A stretch of 64,000 nucleotides of DNA from Eubacterium sp. (GCA_017886765.1 JAGHJI010000080.1:1-64000), one strand, 5' to 3'; numbered from the stretch's first letter, positions 43,760 through 52,433 are shown. Made by a program: numbers and translations. Notes: generated by a model not told the origin, from the sequence alone.

Positions 43760-43789
43760 GAGAGCAATAAGGTAAGCCTTATTGCTCTC
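43760..43789 (+). other. Intercistronic hairpin between binding protein and permease genes
   Basis: GAGAGCAATAAGG (43760-43772) / CCTTATTGCTCTC (43777-43789) is a perfect 13-bp stem with loop TAAG and no T-run. It lies 55 nt after the substrate-binding gene and 22 nt before the permease start. Such hairpins often stabilise the upstream mRNA part, giving more binding protein than permease. Confidence 0.75.
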
Positions 43790-43811
43790 GTTTGCGAAGA
43801 GAGGTAATTTT

Positions 43812-44711
43812 ATGGGAGCATTTATAAACGCACTTCCCGGCGCTATAGGACAAGGCCTTATCTGGGGAATTATGGCTATCGGCGTTTACATTACATTCCG
43901 GGTACTTGATTTTGCTGACCTTACCGTTGACGGTACGCTGGCAACAGGCGGCGCGGCTATGGTCATGTCCATGTTCGCCGGGGCGAATGTTTATGTGGCG
44001 ATGATTATTGCGTTTGTCGCGGGATGTCTGGCAGGACTTGTGACCGGACTGCTGAACACGGTTTTCGGTATTCCGCCCATACTGTCCGGAATACTGACGC
44101 AGCTTGCGCTGTATTCAATAAATCTCAGAATTCTGGGAAAATCAAATCAGCCCCTTTCCATTTATAAATATGACCTTATCGTAAGCTTAACCGATATTAC
44201 AAAAGCGCTTATTGTGGTGGCGATTGCCGCCGCGGTCATCATTGCCATTCTGTATTGGTTCTTTGATACGGAAATCGGTCATTCCATCCGGGCGACCGGC
44301 TGTAATCAGAATATGGCGCGAGCCAACGGAATCAACATCAATGTGGCAAAAATTATTGCCCTCGTTCTTTCCAACGGCCTTGTTGCCCTTGCCGGCGGAC
44401 TTCTTTCCCAGTACCAGGGCTTTGCTGATGTAAATATGGGCAGAGGCGCAATCGTGGTAGGACTTGCCGCTGTAATTATAGGCGAAGTTATATTCGGAAA
44501 GATATTTAAAAATTTTGCCCTCAGGCTTCTCAGCGTAGTTTTCGGCGGCGTGATTTATTATATCGTAATGCAGTTTGTCATCAGCTGCGGACTGAACACT
44601 GACGACCTTAAGCTGCTGACAGCGGTTATCGTAGCCATTTTCCTCGGTATCCCGTACCTTAAAAACAAATATGCCCAAAAGCGAGTTAAGGTAAAGGAGG
44701 TTAAGGAATAA
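43812..44711 (+). CDS. ABC transporter permease (branched-chain/TrpY-like type)
   Basis: 299 aa, about 8-9 membrane segments. It opens with INALPGAIGQGLIWGIMAIG, and the cytoplasmic loop ATGCNQNMARANGINI is the ABC coupling (EAA-like) segment. Start is ATG 43812, preceded by GAGAGGTAATTTT; a ten-codon upstream extension would enter the hairpin and is rejected. It overlaps the ATPase gene by one base (TAATG). Confidence 0.87.
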   Translation: MGAFINALPGAIGQGLIWGIMAIGVYITFRVLDFADLTVDGTLATGGAAMVMSMFAGANVYVAMIIAFVAGCLAGLVTGLLNTVFGIPPILSGILTQLALYSINLRILGKSNQPLSIYKYDLIVSLTDITKALIVVAIAAAVIIAILYWFFDTEIGHSIRATGCNQNMARANGININVAKIIALVLSNGLVALAGGLLSQYQGFADVNMGRGAIVVGLAAVIIGEVIFGKIFKNFALRLLSVVFGGVIYYIVMQFVISCGLNTDDLKLLTAVIVAIFLGIPYLKNKYAQKRVKVKEVKE

Positions 44712-45520
44712 TGCTGGAAATAAAGAATGTTCACAAGACCTTTAACCCCTCGACCATTAACGAGAAAAAGGCGCTTAAGGGTATTGACCTTACGCTTAAC
44801 GAGGGCGATTTCGTAACCGTTATCGGCGGTAACGGCGCAGGCAAATCCACGATGCTGAATATGATTGCCGGTGTATATCCGGTTGACTGCGGCACAATCA
44901 CAATTGACGGAATTGACGTTACCAACCTGTCAGAACACAAGAGAGCAAAATATATCGGCAGAGTCTTCCAGGACCCTATGACAGGAACGGCCGCCGATAT
45001 GCAGATTGACGAAAATCTGGCTCTTGCCGCAAGACGCGGACAAAGAAGAGGACTTAAATTCGGAGTAAGCCGCAAGGAGAGAGCGCAGTATGCGGAGATC
45101 CTGGCCAGTCTTGATTTGGGTCTTGAAAGCAGACTGACCTCAAAGGTGGGACTTCTTTCAGGCGGTCAGAGACAGGCTATCACACTGCTTATGGCAACGC
45201 TGAAAAAACCGAAGCTCCTGCTGCTTGACGAGCATACTGCCGCTCTTGACCCTAAAACAGCACATAAAGTACTGGAAATAACCCAGGATATTGTACAAAA
45301 AAATAACCTGACAACTATAATGATCACGCATAATATGAAAGACGCCATTTCAATCGGCAACCGTCTGATTATGATGAACGACGGAAAAATCATTTATGAT
45401 GTTTCCGGCGAGGAAAAGAAAAAGCTCACCACCGCCGACCTGCTGGCTAAGTTTAAAGTAACGTCAGGCGAGGAGCTTGACAATGACAGAATACTCCTGT
45501 CCACTGAGGCAGACGAATAA
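44711..45520 (+). CDS. ABC transporter ATP-binding protein
   Basis: 269 aa. Walker A GGNGAGKST, Q-loop region VFQDPMTGTAADM, signature LSGGQRQ and Walker B KLLLLDEHTAALDP with switch His in ITHNMKDA are all intact. It powers the permease encoded directly upstream, to which it is coupled by a TAATG overlap. Third gene of the transporter operon; a strong terminator follows. Confidence 0.95.
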   Translation: MLEIKNVHKTFNPSTINEKKALKGIDLTLNEGDFVTVIGGNGAGKSTMLNMIAGVYPVDCGTITIDGIDVTNLSEHKRAKYIGRVFQDPMTGTAADMQIDENLALAARRGQRRGLKFGVSRKERAQYAEILASLDLGLESRLTSKVGLLSGGQRQAITLLMATLKKPKLLLLDEHTAALDPKTAHKVLEITQDIVQKNNLTTIMITHNMKDAISIGNRLIMMNDGKIIYDVSGEEKKKLTTADLLAKFKVTSGEELDNDRILLSTEADE

Positions 45521-45526
45521 GAAAAG

Positions 45527-45563
45527 AACCCGGGCCTGTGAAAAATCACAATCCCGGGTTTTT
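45527..45563 (+). terminator. Terminator of the ABC transporter operon
   Basis: AACCCGGG (45527-45534) / CCCGGGTT (45553-45560) with an inner TGTGA/TCACA stem and a run of T residues to 45563. Confidence 0.9.
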
Positions 45564-45565
45564 AT

Positions 45566-45606
45566 ATATAAATTTAACAGGCTCTGTGATTTTCACAGAG
45601 CCTGTT
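45566..45606 (-). terminator. Terminator of the serC-serA operon
   Basis: On the minus strand a 14-bp stem AACAGGCTCTGTGA/TCACAGAGCCTGTT (45606-45576) with a 3-nt loop precedes TTAAATTTATAT, starting 12 nt after the serA stop. Confidence 0.75.
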
Positions 45607-45617
45607 ATCTGATTTGT

Positions 45618-46778
45618 TTATTTAATTACTCTTACTCTAATCACGCCGTCTATAGCGGTAATATCGTCAACCACCTGCTGTGACAGCTTGCTGTCCGTAT
45701 CTATAATGGAATAAGCCCACTCGCCGCGGTTCTTATCCTCAAAGGATGCGATATTAATACCGTCCTTGCTGATCGTATCTGTAATCGTAGCGATCATATT
45801 CGGCTGATTTTTGTGAATCACAGTAATTCTCGCCACACCGGTTCTTGCCATGGAGACTGTGGGCATATTAACGGAATTTTTAATGTTTCCGTTTTCCAGG
45901 AAATCAATAAGCTCCATAGCACCCATGGAAGCGCAGTTTTCCTCACTTTCCGGAGTTGAGGCGCCGAGATGAGGAATAGCTATGACACCGTCAATTCCGA
46001 TAAGATCGGCTGACGGAAAATCGGTAACATAAGCGGCCATTTTGCCGTCCTCCAGCGCGGCTACTATATCCGATGAAACAGCAAGATCCCCACGGGCAAA
46101 ATTCATGATCCTTACGGTATCTTTCATTTTTTCTATCGTTTCCATACGAATGAGCCCGTCGGTTTCCGGTGTAAGCGGAACGTGAAGGGTCAGATAATCC
46201 ACAACCGGGAAAATCTTGTCAAGATCGGTTTCAATGGTAACGCCGTGTTTGAAATGCAGCTCGTCAGACAAAAACGGATCGTACCCGATAACCTTCATAC
46301 CAAGGTCAGCCGCAGCTTCGGCAACCAGTCTGCCGATGGCGCCCAGTCCGATAACACCCAGCGTCTTGCCCTTGATTTCAGGACCTGCAAAAGCGCTTTT
46401 ACCCTTTTCAACGGTCTTGCCTACGTTATCCCCTTCATCCTTAATGGTTTTGCACCATTCAATCGCTTTTGTTATTTTACGGCTGGAAAGGAGCATTCCG
46501 CAGATTACAAGTTCCTTAACGGCATTGGCGTTGGCTCCCGGCGTATTAAACACAACGATACCCTGTTTCGCGCAGTCGGCAACGGGAATATTGTTTACAC
46601 CTGCTCCGGCTCTCGCTATAGCAAGGAGTGATTCAGGGAAGTCCATATCGTGCATGGAAGCGCTTCTCACCATAATGGCGTCGGGATTTTCCACCTCATT
46701 TCCGTAACTATATTTTGCGGTGTCAAACTTTGACAAACCAACGTCGGAAATTTTGTTCAGTGTTTTTATATTAAACAT
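45618..46778 (-). CDS. serA: D-3-phosphoglycerate dehydrogenase with ACT domain
   Basis: 386 aa, short-type SerA. The NAD-binding GLGAIGRLVAEAA motif is near residue 145, and catalytic Arg, Glu and His lie in ARGD, ETDGL and IPHLGASTPE. A C-terminal ACT domain (about 318-386, RITVIHKNQPNMIATITDTI) can bind serine for feedback control. It oxidises 3-phosphoglycerate to 3-phosphohydroxypyruvate, the substrate of SerC, encoded 18 nt upstream in the same operon. Confidence 0.95.
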   Translation of the reverse strand: MFNIKTLNKISDVGLSKFDTAKYSYGNEVENPDAIMVRSASMHDMDFPESLLAIARAGAGVNNIPVADCAKQGIVVFNTPGANANAVKELVICGMLLSSRKITKAIEWCKTIKDEGDNVGKTVEKGKSAFAGPEIKGKTLGVIGLGAIGRLVAEAAADLGMKVIGYDPFLSDELHFKHGVTIETDLDKIFPVVDYLTLHVPLTPETDGLIRMETIEKMKDTVRIMNFARGDLAVSSDIVAALEDGKMAAYVTDFPSADLIGIDGVIAIPHLGASTPESEENCASMGAMELIDFLENGNIKNSVNMPTVSMARTGVARITVIHKNQPNMIATITDTISKDGINIASFEDKNRGEWAYSIIDTDSKLSQQVVDDITAIDGVIRVRVIK

Positions 46779-46796
46779 AATACATTCTCCAGTAAA

Positions 46797-47882
46797 TTAT
46801 TTGTTGTTCTTTTCAAATTCCTGCATAAACGCAACGAGCTTTTCAACGCCTTCAATGGGCATTGCGTTATAGATGGACGCTCTCATACCGCCTACGGTTC
46901 TGTGTCCCTTAAGATTGACAAAACCGGCAGCAGTCGCCTCGGCAATAAATTTCTTTTCAAGCTCGTCATCACCGATAACAAACGGCACGTTCATCAGCGA
47001 GCGGTCTTCGGGAACGACCGTACCCTTGAACAGTTCTGAACCGTCAAGAAAATCATAAAGGATAGCCGCTTTCTTTTCATTTCTCTCCTTCATCTTTTCA
47101 AGCCCGCCGATGTCGTTCTTGATCCACTCAAGCACGAGCTTGCAGATATAGATCGTCCAGCACGGAGGCGTATTGTAAAGAGAATCCGCGTCTGCCTGTA
47201 CCTTATAGTTCATCATAACCGGTGTGATATCCCTGGCATTGCCCAGCAGATCCTCACGGATGATTGCAACAACAAGTCCTGCCGGAGCGACATTTTTCTG
47301 CGCGCCGAAATAGACCATACCGAATTTGCTGATATCAAGGGGCTCTGAAAGGGCACAGGAGGAAATATCCGCAATAAGCACCTTGTCGCCTACCGGCGGA
47401 AGCTCCTTGTAAACCGTACCGTAAATGGTATTGTTCATACAGATATAAACATAATCCGCGTCCTCTCGGAAATCCTCCGGCTTTGTCTTGGGGATATAGC
47501 TGAACGTTTTGTCCGCCGAAGAAGCCGCGGCAACAACGTCGCCGTATTTCTGCGCCTCGGTGAATGCCTTTTTCGCCCACTGTCCCGTGATGATATAATC
47601 CGCCTTACCGCTGCCGTTCATAAAATTAAGCGGAATCGCGGAAAACTGCGCGGACGCGCCGCCCTGTAAAAAGAGCACCTTGTAATTATCAGGGACATTA
47701 TAAATTTCTCTCATCAGCGCTTCCGCGTCTTTGATGATTTTGTCAAATTCCTTTGAGCGGTGGCTCATCTCCATAACGGACTGGCCGCAGCCCTGATAGT
47801 CCATCATTTCCGCAGCCGCCTGCTCAAGTACCTTTTCAGGCAATGTGGAGGGGCCTGCGCTGAAGTTATAAACTCTTGCCAT
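46797..47882 (-). CDS. serC: Phosphoserine aminotransferase
   Basis: 361 aa PLP enzyme. The start ARVYNFSAGPSTLP, the QGGASAQF segment and the PLP lysine in YFGAQKNVAPAG are typical. It converts phosphohydroxypyruvate to phosphoserine for serine (and, in the same fold, pyridoxine) synthesis. First gene of the serC-serA pair. Start ATG 47882 with AGGAG upstream; six upstream codons are not supported. No serB-type phosphatase gene lies within this operon. Confidence 0.96.
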   Translation of the reverse strand: MARVYNFSAGPSTLPEKVLEQAAAEMMDYQGCGQSVMEMSHRSKEFDKIIKDAEALMREIYNVPDNYKVLFLQGGASAQFSAIPLNFMNGSGKADYIITGQWAKKAFTEAQKYGDVVAAASSADKTFSYIPKTKPEDFREDADYVYICMNNTIYGTVYKELPPVGDKVLIADISSCALSEPLDISKFGMVYFGAQKNVAPAGLVVAIIREDLLGNARDITPVMMNYKVQADADSLYNTPPCWTIYICKLVLEWIKNDIGGLEKMKERNEKKAAILYDFLDGSELFKGTVVPEDRSLMNVPFVIGDDELEKKFIAEATAAGFVNLKGHRTVGGMRASIYNAMPIEGVEKLVAFMQEFEKNNK

Positions 47883-47934
47883 AATTTTTCTCCTAATCAA
47901 AAATAATTTATTACGTAAAAAACCGTACTATTCC

Positions 47935-47962
47935 ATTATATTGTTGTTTAATATTTTGTCAA
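47935..47962 (-). promoter_or_regulatory. Predicted promoter of serC-serA
   Basis: Minus-strand TTGACA (47962-47957), 16-nt spacer, TATAAT (47940-47935), about 50 nt before serC. Confidence 0.7.
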
Positions 47963-48208
47963 TGATAGATCGTAAAGTTTGTAGAAATTTACAAAAGTTT
48001 GATATAATTTTAACAATATGGTGCAGAAAAAGGCAAAAGATTGGGAACAACATGATTTTTAACGGTTGTATTATCATTTATCCTTTGCCATCAGCCTTTT
48101 TCAAAAATACGCCCACGCTGTGTTTCCAATCACGAAAATTTCTGCTACAGCAATCTCCGATCCAGAACAAAAGATTTTTACGGACTTATACAATTAATTT
48201 CCGTATAT
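47963..48208. other. Non-coding intergenic stretch
   Basis: Between the serC promoter and the end of the DUF4838 gene. AT-rich, with no strong hairpin, RNA motif or convincing gene. A plus-strand open frame runs through it but lacks a ribosome site and protein-like composition. Confidence 0.5.
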
Positions 48209-50230
48209 TCAAGACAGATGAACTTGACGTTTCTTTTTTACAATAAAAACAACTGTAATAATAACGATCACCAGCACCGCCACAGCGACTATGGCAACAA
48301 TCAGACCCGTAACATACGGTTGCATCAATTCCTTTCTGTCAGATGAAAGAGTGTTTTTCAAACCGATTTTATTAAAATTTTCAAGGCTGTCCCACTCGCA
48401 GACCATAGTAATGCCGTGCTTTTCACAAAGCGCGTTGAAATCGGTCAGGGCATCTTCTCTTTCTTTCTCGTCTGTGCGCGGCTGCAAAATTTCGGCGTAA
48501 AGAACGGAAAGTTCTATTTCCTCCACACGGCTCTCCATTTCAGAATCACCGGAAACCGCAGATTTCGCCTGCGCTGTCAAATCCTGATATTTGCGGATGC
48601 TTTCCTCTGACAAATAGCCTTTCCAGTGCGCCGTCATACCATCATAAAGCCCAAGAGCATTTCCTGATCGACAAAGTTCGGAAGCGCAAAGATTCATATA
48701 CTCCAATATATAAGGTGCGGCATCCCCATAATACGCAACAACATATCTGGAAACACATTCCGCCACGTTCATATTGCTGCCCTCCCACATTAAGCGGGAC
48801 AGAACATAGGCTCTCAGACAGGCAAATTCTCCTCCTTTTTCTCTTGATGCCTGATGAAAAACGCCCACAATATGATTATCCTCATAAAATTTTTGATTTT
48901 TCGCCTGCACCGCGAAATTCGGAAACGGCATAAGAAGATGCGCAAAATTAACCACATAATCCCAAACAACAATTTTGTCGGTTATCTTTGACCATTCCTC
49001 AACCTGCTGCTGAAATTCCTTTGCATTCATGTTGGTACCGTTCAAATATGAAGACGCCTGATCTCCGGGCATAGAACAAAGCTTGATAACCACATTCGGC
49101 TCTGCCTTTAAATTTTCGGGCGCTTTCAACGTATGAAGATAAGCCAGCGTAGAAATATATTTATCCGGAAACGCTTTGGCCAGTTTGTTGAGAAACGGCA
49201 GAAGCGTGCCCATGCCTGTACCCCCTGCCGCTTCATCCGCCGCTTTACATTTTTCGCACTCACAACCGGCAAGTGCCGGATTATCGCTTCCGCTGAAGTC
49301 CCAGTACAATTCCTCTGGATTTTGCCTGATTTTTTCCGCAAGGGAATTTTTTACAATCTCAAAAACCTCCGGATTACTGAGACAAAGATAAGCATCCCTG
49401 CCCTCATAGGTGGTAACCCTAACCCCGTCTTTTTCGGAGAAATATTCCGGATGTTCTTCAAAATAATCGTCAGGCGAGAGATAATCATAGCAGTTGTGAC
49501 ACCACGTACCCCAACCCTCATACTGCAGCTCCTCTATTGTCAGATCGGGATTCTCCGATTCCACGTCAATGCCGTTCAGCCGCAACTTTGCCGCCCACTT
49601 GTTTTGCACAGTTTCATAGGCATAAACATCACGCCACTGTGTAGCAGGCGTTACTGTTGTATCGCTCTTATCAATCCAGACCGTTTTTTGATGCGGCACA
49701 TATGTATCATCAGGAGTCAAAAACATACACCCCAGAACATCTTCCATAAAAGCATATACGCCGTTTCTGGTTGCCGCCTGAGTGGCTCCGCAGATTGATA
49801 TAAAATCATCTGTCACAACGGTACGATAGCCATCACTCAGACCCGTTTCGTCCGGGCGCTTCGTCCCCATTGCAGTATCAATGCAAATATAGTTTCCAAC
49901 GCCATCCGCTTCTTTATCGCTGATGACTGAAATACGCGCACCGGTCATTTCATAGAATACAGACTGAAAAGTTTCAACTGCCTCCAAAAGTGATTCTGAA
50001 TATCTGTCCGGCAGAACTACTGTAAAATCCGTTTTACCTCCAACAGCCAAAGCGATTTTATCCTCTCCCGCTTCAGCAAGTCTGCTCATTTCCAAATCCG
50101 CTGCATATTCTTCTGAAAAAGTGATCGATTCTGCAACAGTTCCATCATCCTGCGCATAAGCAGTTACAGAATTTGTTAATAATATTATCCAAACCAGAAA
50201 AAAAGCCACACTCATTCTGACATGTTTCAT
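48209..50230 (-). CDS. DUF4838-family surface protein
   Basis: 673 aa. A signal peptide spans about 1-27 (ending TAYAQ). An alpha-glucuronidase-like N-terminal domain (about 45-190, FTVVLPDRYSESLLEAVETF and GCMFLTPDDTYVP) is followed by the DUF4838 region (about 220-470) with a CNCYD-like HNCYDYLSP and paired Cys (ECEKCKAAD) segment. A C-terminal membrane helix (LIVAIVAVAVLVIVIITVVF) and basic tail anchor it in the membrane. DUF4838 proteins occur near GH67/GH20-type enzymes, so a sugar-related role is plausible but the reaction is unknown. Start ATG 50230 with AAAGGTGA upstream. Confidence 0.82.
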   Translation of the reverse strand: MKHVRMSVAFFLVWIILLTNSVTAYAQDDGTVAESITFSEEYAADLEMSRLAEAGEDKIALAVGGKTDFTVVLPDRYSESLLEAVETFQSVFYEMTGARISVISDKEADGVGNYICIDTAMGTKRPDETGLSDGYRTVVTDDFISICGATQAATRNGVYAFMEDVLGCMFLTPDDTYVPHQKTVWIDKSDTTVTPATQWRDVYAYETVQNKWAAKLRLNGIDVESENPDLTIEELQYEGWGTWCHNCYDYLSPDDYFEEHPEYFSEKDGVRVTTYEGRDAYLCLSNPEVFEIVKNSLAEKIRQNPEELYWDFSGSDNPALAGCECEKCKAADEAAGGTGMGTLLPFLNKLAKAFPDKYISTLAYLHTLKAPENLKAEPNVVIKLCSMPGDQASSYLNGTNMNAKEFQQQVEEWSKITDKIVVWDYVVNFAHLLMPFPNFAVQAKNQKFYEDNHIVGVFHQASREKGGEFACLRAYVLSRLMWEGSNMNVAECVSRYVVAYYGDAAPYILEYMNLCASELCRSGNALGLYDGMTAHWKGYLSEESIRKYQDLTAQAKSAVSGDSEMESRVEEIELSVLYAEILQPRTDEKEREDALTDFNALCEKHGITMVCEWDSLENFNKIGLKNTLSSDRKELMQPYVTGLIVAIVAVAVLVIVIITVVFIVKKKRQVHLS

Positions 50231-50452
50231 AAAAATCACCTTTATAAAAGTAGTAGGCATATCTATTTAAATTATAAAGTTTTATATGATTATAGTCAAT
50301 AGATTTATGTGATACTTATATAGAATTAATTATAATAAAATATTACGCGGTTTTTCTACATGCTTTTGCGTTTATAATAATATGCTTTTTTAACAGGTGC
50401 AGAATCATTGCCGAGACTATATACAGTGACACTTCGTATCCTAATATTTCCT

Positions 50453-50486
50453 AAAAAAACTGCGGTAAGCATAATGCCACCGCAGT
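50453..50486 (-). terminator. Terminator after tRNA-Arg
   Basis: ACTGCGGT/ACCGCAGT 8-bp stem followed on the minus strand by seven T residues, beginning 3 nt past the tRNA-Arg 3' end. Confidence 0.88.
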
Positions 50487-50488
50487 AT

Positions 50489-50565
50489 TGGCGCGCTTGA
50501 GGGGATTCGAACCTCCGACCTACCGCTTAGGAGGCGGTCGCTCTATCCTACTGAGCTACAAGCGC
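50489..50565 (-). tRNA. tRNA-Arg (anticodon CCT)
   Basis: Folds as a full cloverleaf: acceptor GCGCTTG/CAAGCGC, D arm GCTC...GAGC, anticodon stem ACCGC/GCGGT with loop CTCCTAA (anticodon CCT, reads AGG), T arm with TTCGAAT, discriminator G and encoded CCA. Confidence 0.95.
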
Positions 50566-50581
50566 ATATTCATCTTTTAGC

Positions 50582-50607
50582 AAAAAAGGCACCTGGAAAG
50601 GTGCCTT
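50582..50607 (-). terminator. Terminator-like hairpin after tRNA-Glu
   Basis: AAGGCACC/GGTGCCTT 8-bp stem with a 6-nt loop; the minus strand continues with TTTTTT. It separates tRNA-Glu from tRNA-Arg, so the latter may be made by readthrough or from its own promoter. Confidence 0.8.
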
Positions 50608-50608
50608 G

Positions 50609-50683
50609 TGGTGACCCGGACGGGAATTGAACCCGTGTTACCGCCGTGAAAGGGCGGTGTCTTAACCTCTTGACCACCGAGCC
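50609..50683 (-). tRNA. tRNA-Glu (anticodon TTC)
   Basis: 75 nt with encoded CCA. Acceptor GGCTCGG/CCGGGTC (two wobble pairs), anticodon stem CCGCC/GGCGG with loop CTTTCAC (anticodon TTC), T loop TTCAATT. It lies 2 nt from tRNA-Met in the same transcript. Confidence 0.95.
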
Positions 50684-50685
50684 GC

Positions 50686-50762
50686 TGGTGGCTTTAACTG
50701 GATTCGAACCAGTGACACTGCGGGTATGAACCGCATGCTCTAGCCAACTGAGCTATAAAGCC
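50686..50762 (-). tRNA. tRNA-Met (anticodon CAT), elongator-like
   Basis: 77 nt with encoded CCA. Acceptor GGCTTTA/TAAAGCC, anticodon stem TGCGG/CCGCA with loop TTCATAC (anticodon CAT). The paired 1-72 end and lack of initiator GGG/CCC anticodon-stem pairs argue for elongator Met; a lysidine-modified tRNA-Ile2 is less likely. First gene of the tRNA cluster. Confidence 0.9.
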
Positions 50763-50891
50763 GTATCGTTTTATGCAAGCAAGATTATATCTTATTAATC
50801 ATTATTTGTCAACACTTTTTTTCTATTCAGGAGAATAAACGGTCATGGAGTCCGAAATATGATTCACAAAAAATGGAATTGAATAAAAACT

Positions 50892-50930
50892 GCACATATG
50901 TTTGACATGCTATTTTTATAATGGTATGAT
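50892..50930 (+). promoter_or_regulatory. lexA promoter with overlapping LexA-box-like site
   Basis: TTGACA (50902-50907), 17-nt spacer, TATGAT (50925-50930). The site GCACATATGTTTG (50892-50904) overlaps the -35 box and resembles the Firmicute LexA box GAAC-N4-GTTC with two mismatches around a perfect ACATATGT core; this suggests lexA autoregulation. Confidence 0.65.
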
Positions 50931-50958
50931 ATATACAGAAGAATCTTCGGAGGAAATT

Positions 50959-51546
50959 ATGGAAAAATTAAGTGAAAAGCAGAATGAAATATTCAAATAC
51001 ATAAAGGAAATCCTATCCCAAAGAGGCATCGCTCCTTCGGTAAGAGAAATCGGCAAGGCGGTGGGTCTTAGCTCCACCTCATCCGTGCAGTATAATCTCA
51101 ACGCGCTTGAGGAAGCGGGATATATCAAACGGGACGCCAATCTCAAAAGGACCATACGCATATGCGGCAGCGCTGAATCCGTCAGTCATATACCGCTTGT
51201 AGGCACGGTTACCGCCGGAGTGCCCATTCTTGCCACCCAGCAGATTGAAGATTATATTGCCATTTCCGGCGTCAGCGGCAGCAATCTTTTCGCTCTGCAC
51301 GTCAAGGGGGATTCCATGATCAACGCTGGGATATATGACGGGGACATCGTGGTCGTGGAGCAGACGCCTGTGGCGGAAAACGGTGAGATCATAGTGGCGC
51401 TCATCAATGACGAGGCTACTGTCAAGCGGTTTTATAAAGAAAAGGGGCATTTCCGCCTTCAGCCTGAAAATGATAAATACGAGCCCATTATCGTGGACGA
51501 ATGCGCCGTTTTGGGCAGGGTAAAAACATTAATACGCTCCTATTGA
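50959..51546 (+). CDS. lexA: LexA repressor
   Basis: 195 aa SOS repressor. The winged helix (1-65) has APSVREIGKAVGLSS. The self-cleavage site is Ala86-Gly87 in VTAGVPI, with catalytic Ser119 in KGDSM and Lys156 in DEATVKRF. RecA filaments trigger cleavage. Start is ATG 50959 with GGAGG; a 19-codon upstream extension would overlap the promoter and is rejected. It is transcribed away from the tRNA cluster. Confidence 0.97.
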   Translation: MEKLSEKQNEIFKYIKEILSQRGIAPSVREIGKAVGLSSTSSVQYNLNALEEAGYIKRDANLKRTIRICGSAESVSHIPLVGTVTAGVPILATQQIEDYIAISGVSGSNLFALHVKGDSMINAGIYDGDIVVVEQTPVAENGEIIVALINDEATVKRFYKEKGHFRLQPENDKYEPIIVDECAVLGRVKTLIRSY

Positions 51547-51599
51547 TATTTTATATATATTGTGCTAAAATCTATTGAAATATACAGAGGGTGATAAAC

Positions 51600-52421
51600 A
51601 TGAGCGAATGCACAAATGACTGCGCAAGCTGTAAGGAAAACTGTGCTTCAAGAAAGATGACGAAGGAAGATTTCCTTAAGCCTATGAATAAATATTCAAA
51701 TATAAAAAAAGTTATCGGCGTTGTCAGCGGCAAGGGCGGAGTAGGCAAAAGCCTTGTTACCTGCCTGCTGGCGTCCAAATGCGCGAAAGCAGGTCTTAAA
51801 GCAGGCTTACTGGACGCGGATATCACCGGTCCGTCTGTACCAAAATCTTTCGGCATAACGGAACGCGCCATGCAGGACGGGGAATGTCTGCTTCCTGCTG
51901 TGGCTGACGGAAACATTAAAATGATGAGTATTAATCTGCTGCTGGAGGACACCAACTCCCCTGTTGTTTGGAGAGGTCCTGTTATCAGCGGCGTCATCGA
52001 ACAATTCTGGAGCGATGTGCGCTGGGGCGAGCTGGATTATCTCTTTGTGGATATGCCTCCGGGAACCGGCGATGTGGCGCTGACGGTATTCCAGAGTCTG
52101 CCCGTTGACGGAATCGTTATTGTTTCAACTCCGCAGGATCTGGTAAAGATGATTGTGAATAAAGCCTATAACATGGCTAAAATGATGAATATTCCCGTTC
52201 TCGGACTGATCGAGAACATGAGTTACTATGTGTGCGAGGACTGCGGCAAAAAGATTGACATTTTCGGAAAATCGCAGATTGATGAAACCGCCGCTGAACT
52301 GGGACTTCCGGTACTCGCCAAGCTGCCAATCAACCCGGATATAAACAAGCTGGTTGATGACGGCAGAATATATGAGGCGGAGTGCAAAGAACTTGATGAA
52401 TTTATTTCCGCCCTAAAATAA
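51600..52421 (+). CDS. Mrp/NBP35-family ATP-binding Fe-S carrier protein
   Basis: 273 aa P-loop ATPase with a Cys-rich N-terminus (SECTNDCASCKENC, near residues 2-15), the deviant Walker A SGKGGVGKS near 43-51, and the CEDCGKK pair near the C-terminus. These Cys pairs can hold a bridging 4Fe-4S cluster that is delivered to apo-proteins, as known for ApbC/Mrp. Start ATG 51600 with GAGGGTGAT; a GTG three codons earlier is less likely. Followed by a deaminase gene 12 nt later. Confidence 0.92.
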   Translation: MSECTNDCASCKENCASRKMTKEDFLKPMNKYSNIKKVIGVVSGKGGVGKSLVTCLLASKCAKAGLKAGLLDADITGPSVPKSFGITERAMQDGECLLPAVADGNIKMMSINLLLEDTNSPVVWRGPVISGVIEQFWSDVRWGELDYLFVDMPPGTGDVALTVFQSLPVDGIVIVSTPQDLVKMIVNKAYNMAKMMNIPVLGLIENMSYYVCEDCGKKIDIFGKSQIDETAAELGLPVLAKLPINPDINKLVDDGRIYEAECKELDEFISALK

Positions 52422-52433
52422 AAGGAGAATACA

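Noticed and set aside
47941-48246. Plus-strand open frame of 101 codons in the serC-DUF4838 gap
   Set aside because: Begins within the serC promoter, lacks a ribosome site, runs into the 3' end of the opposite gene and has no recognisable motif.
49133-49798. Plus-strand open frame of 221 codons
   Set aside because: Antisense to the DUF4838 gene; Arg/Ile/Phe-rich composition typical of a shadow frame.
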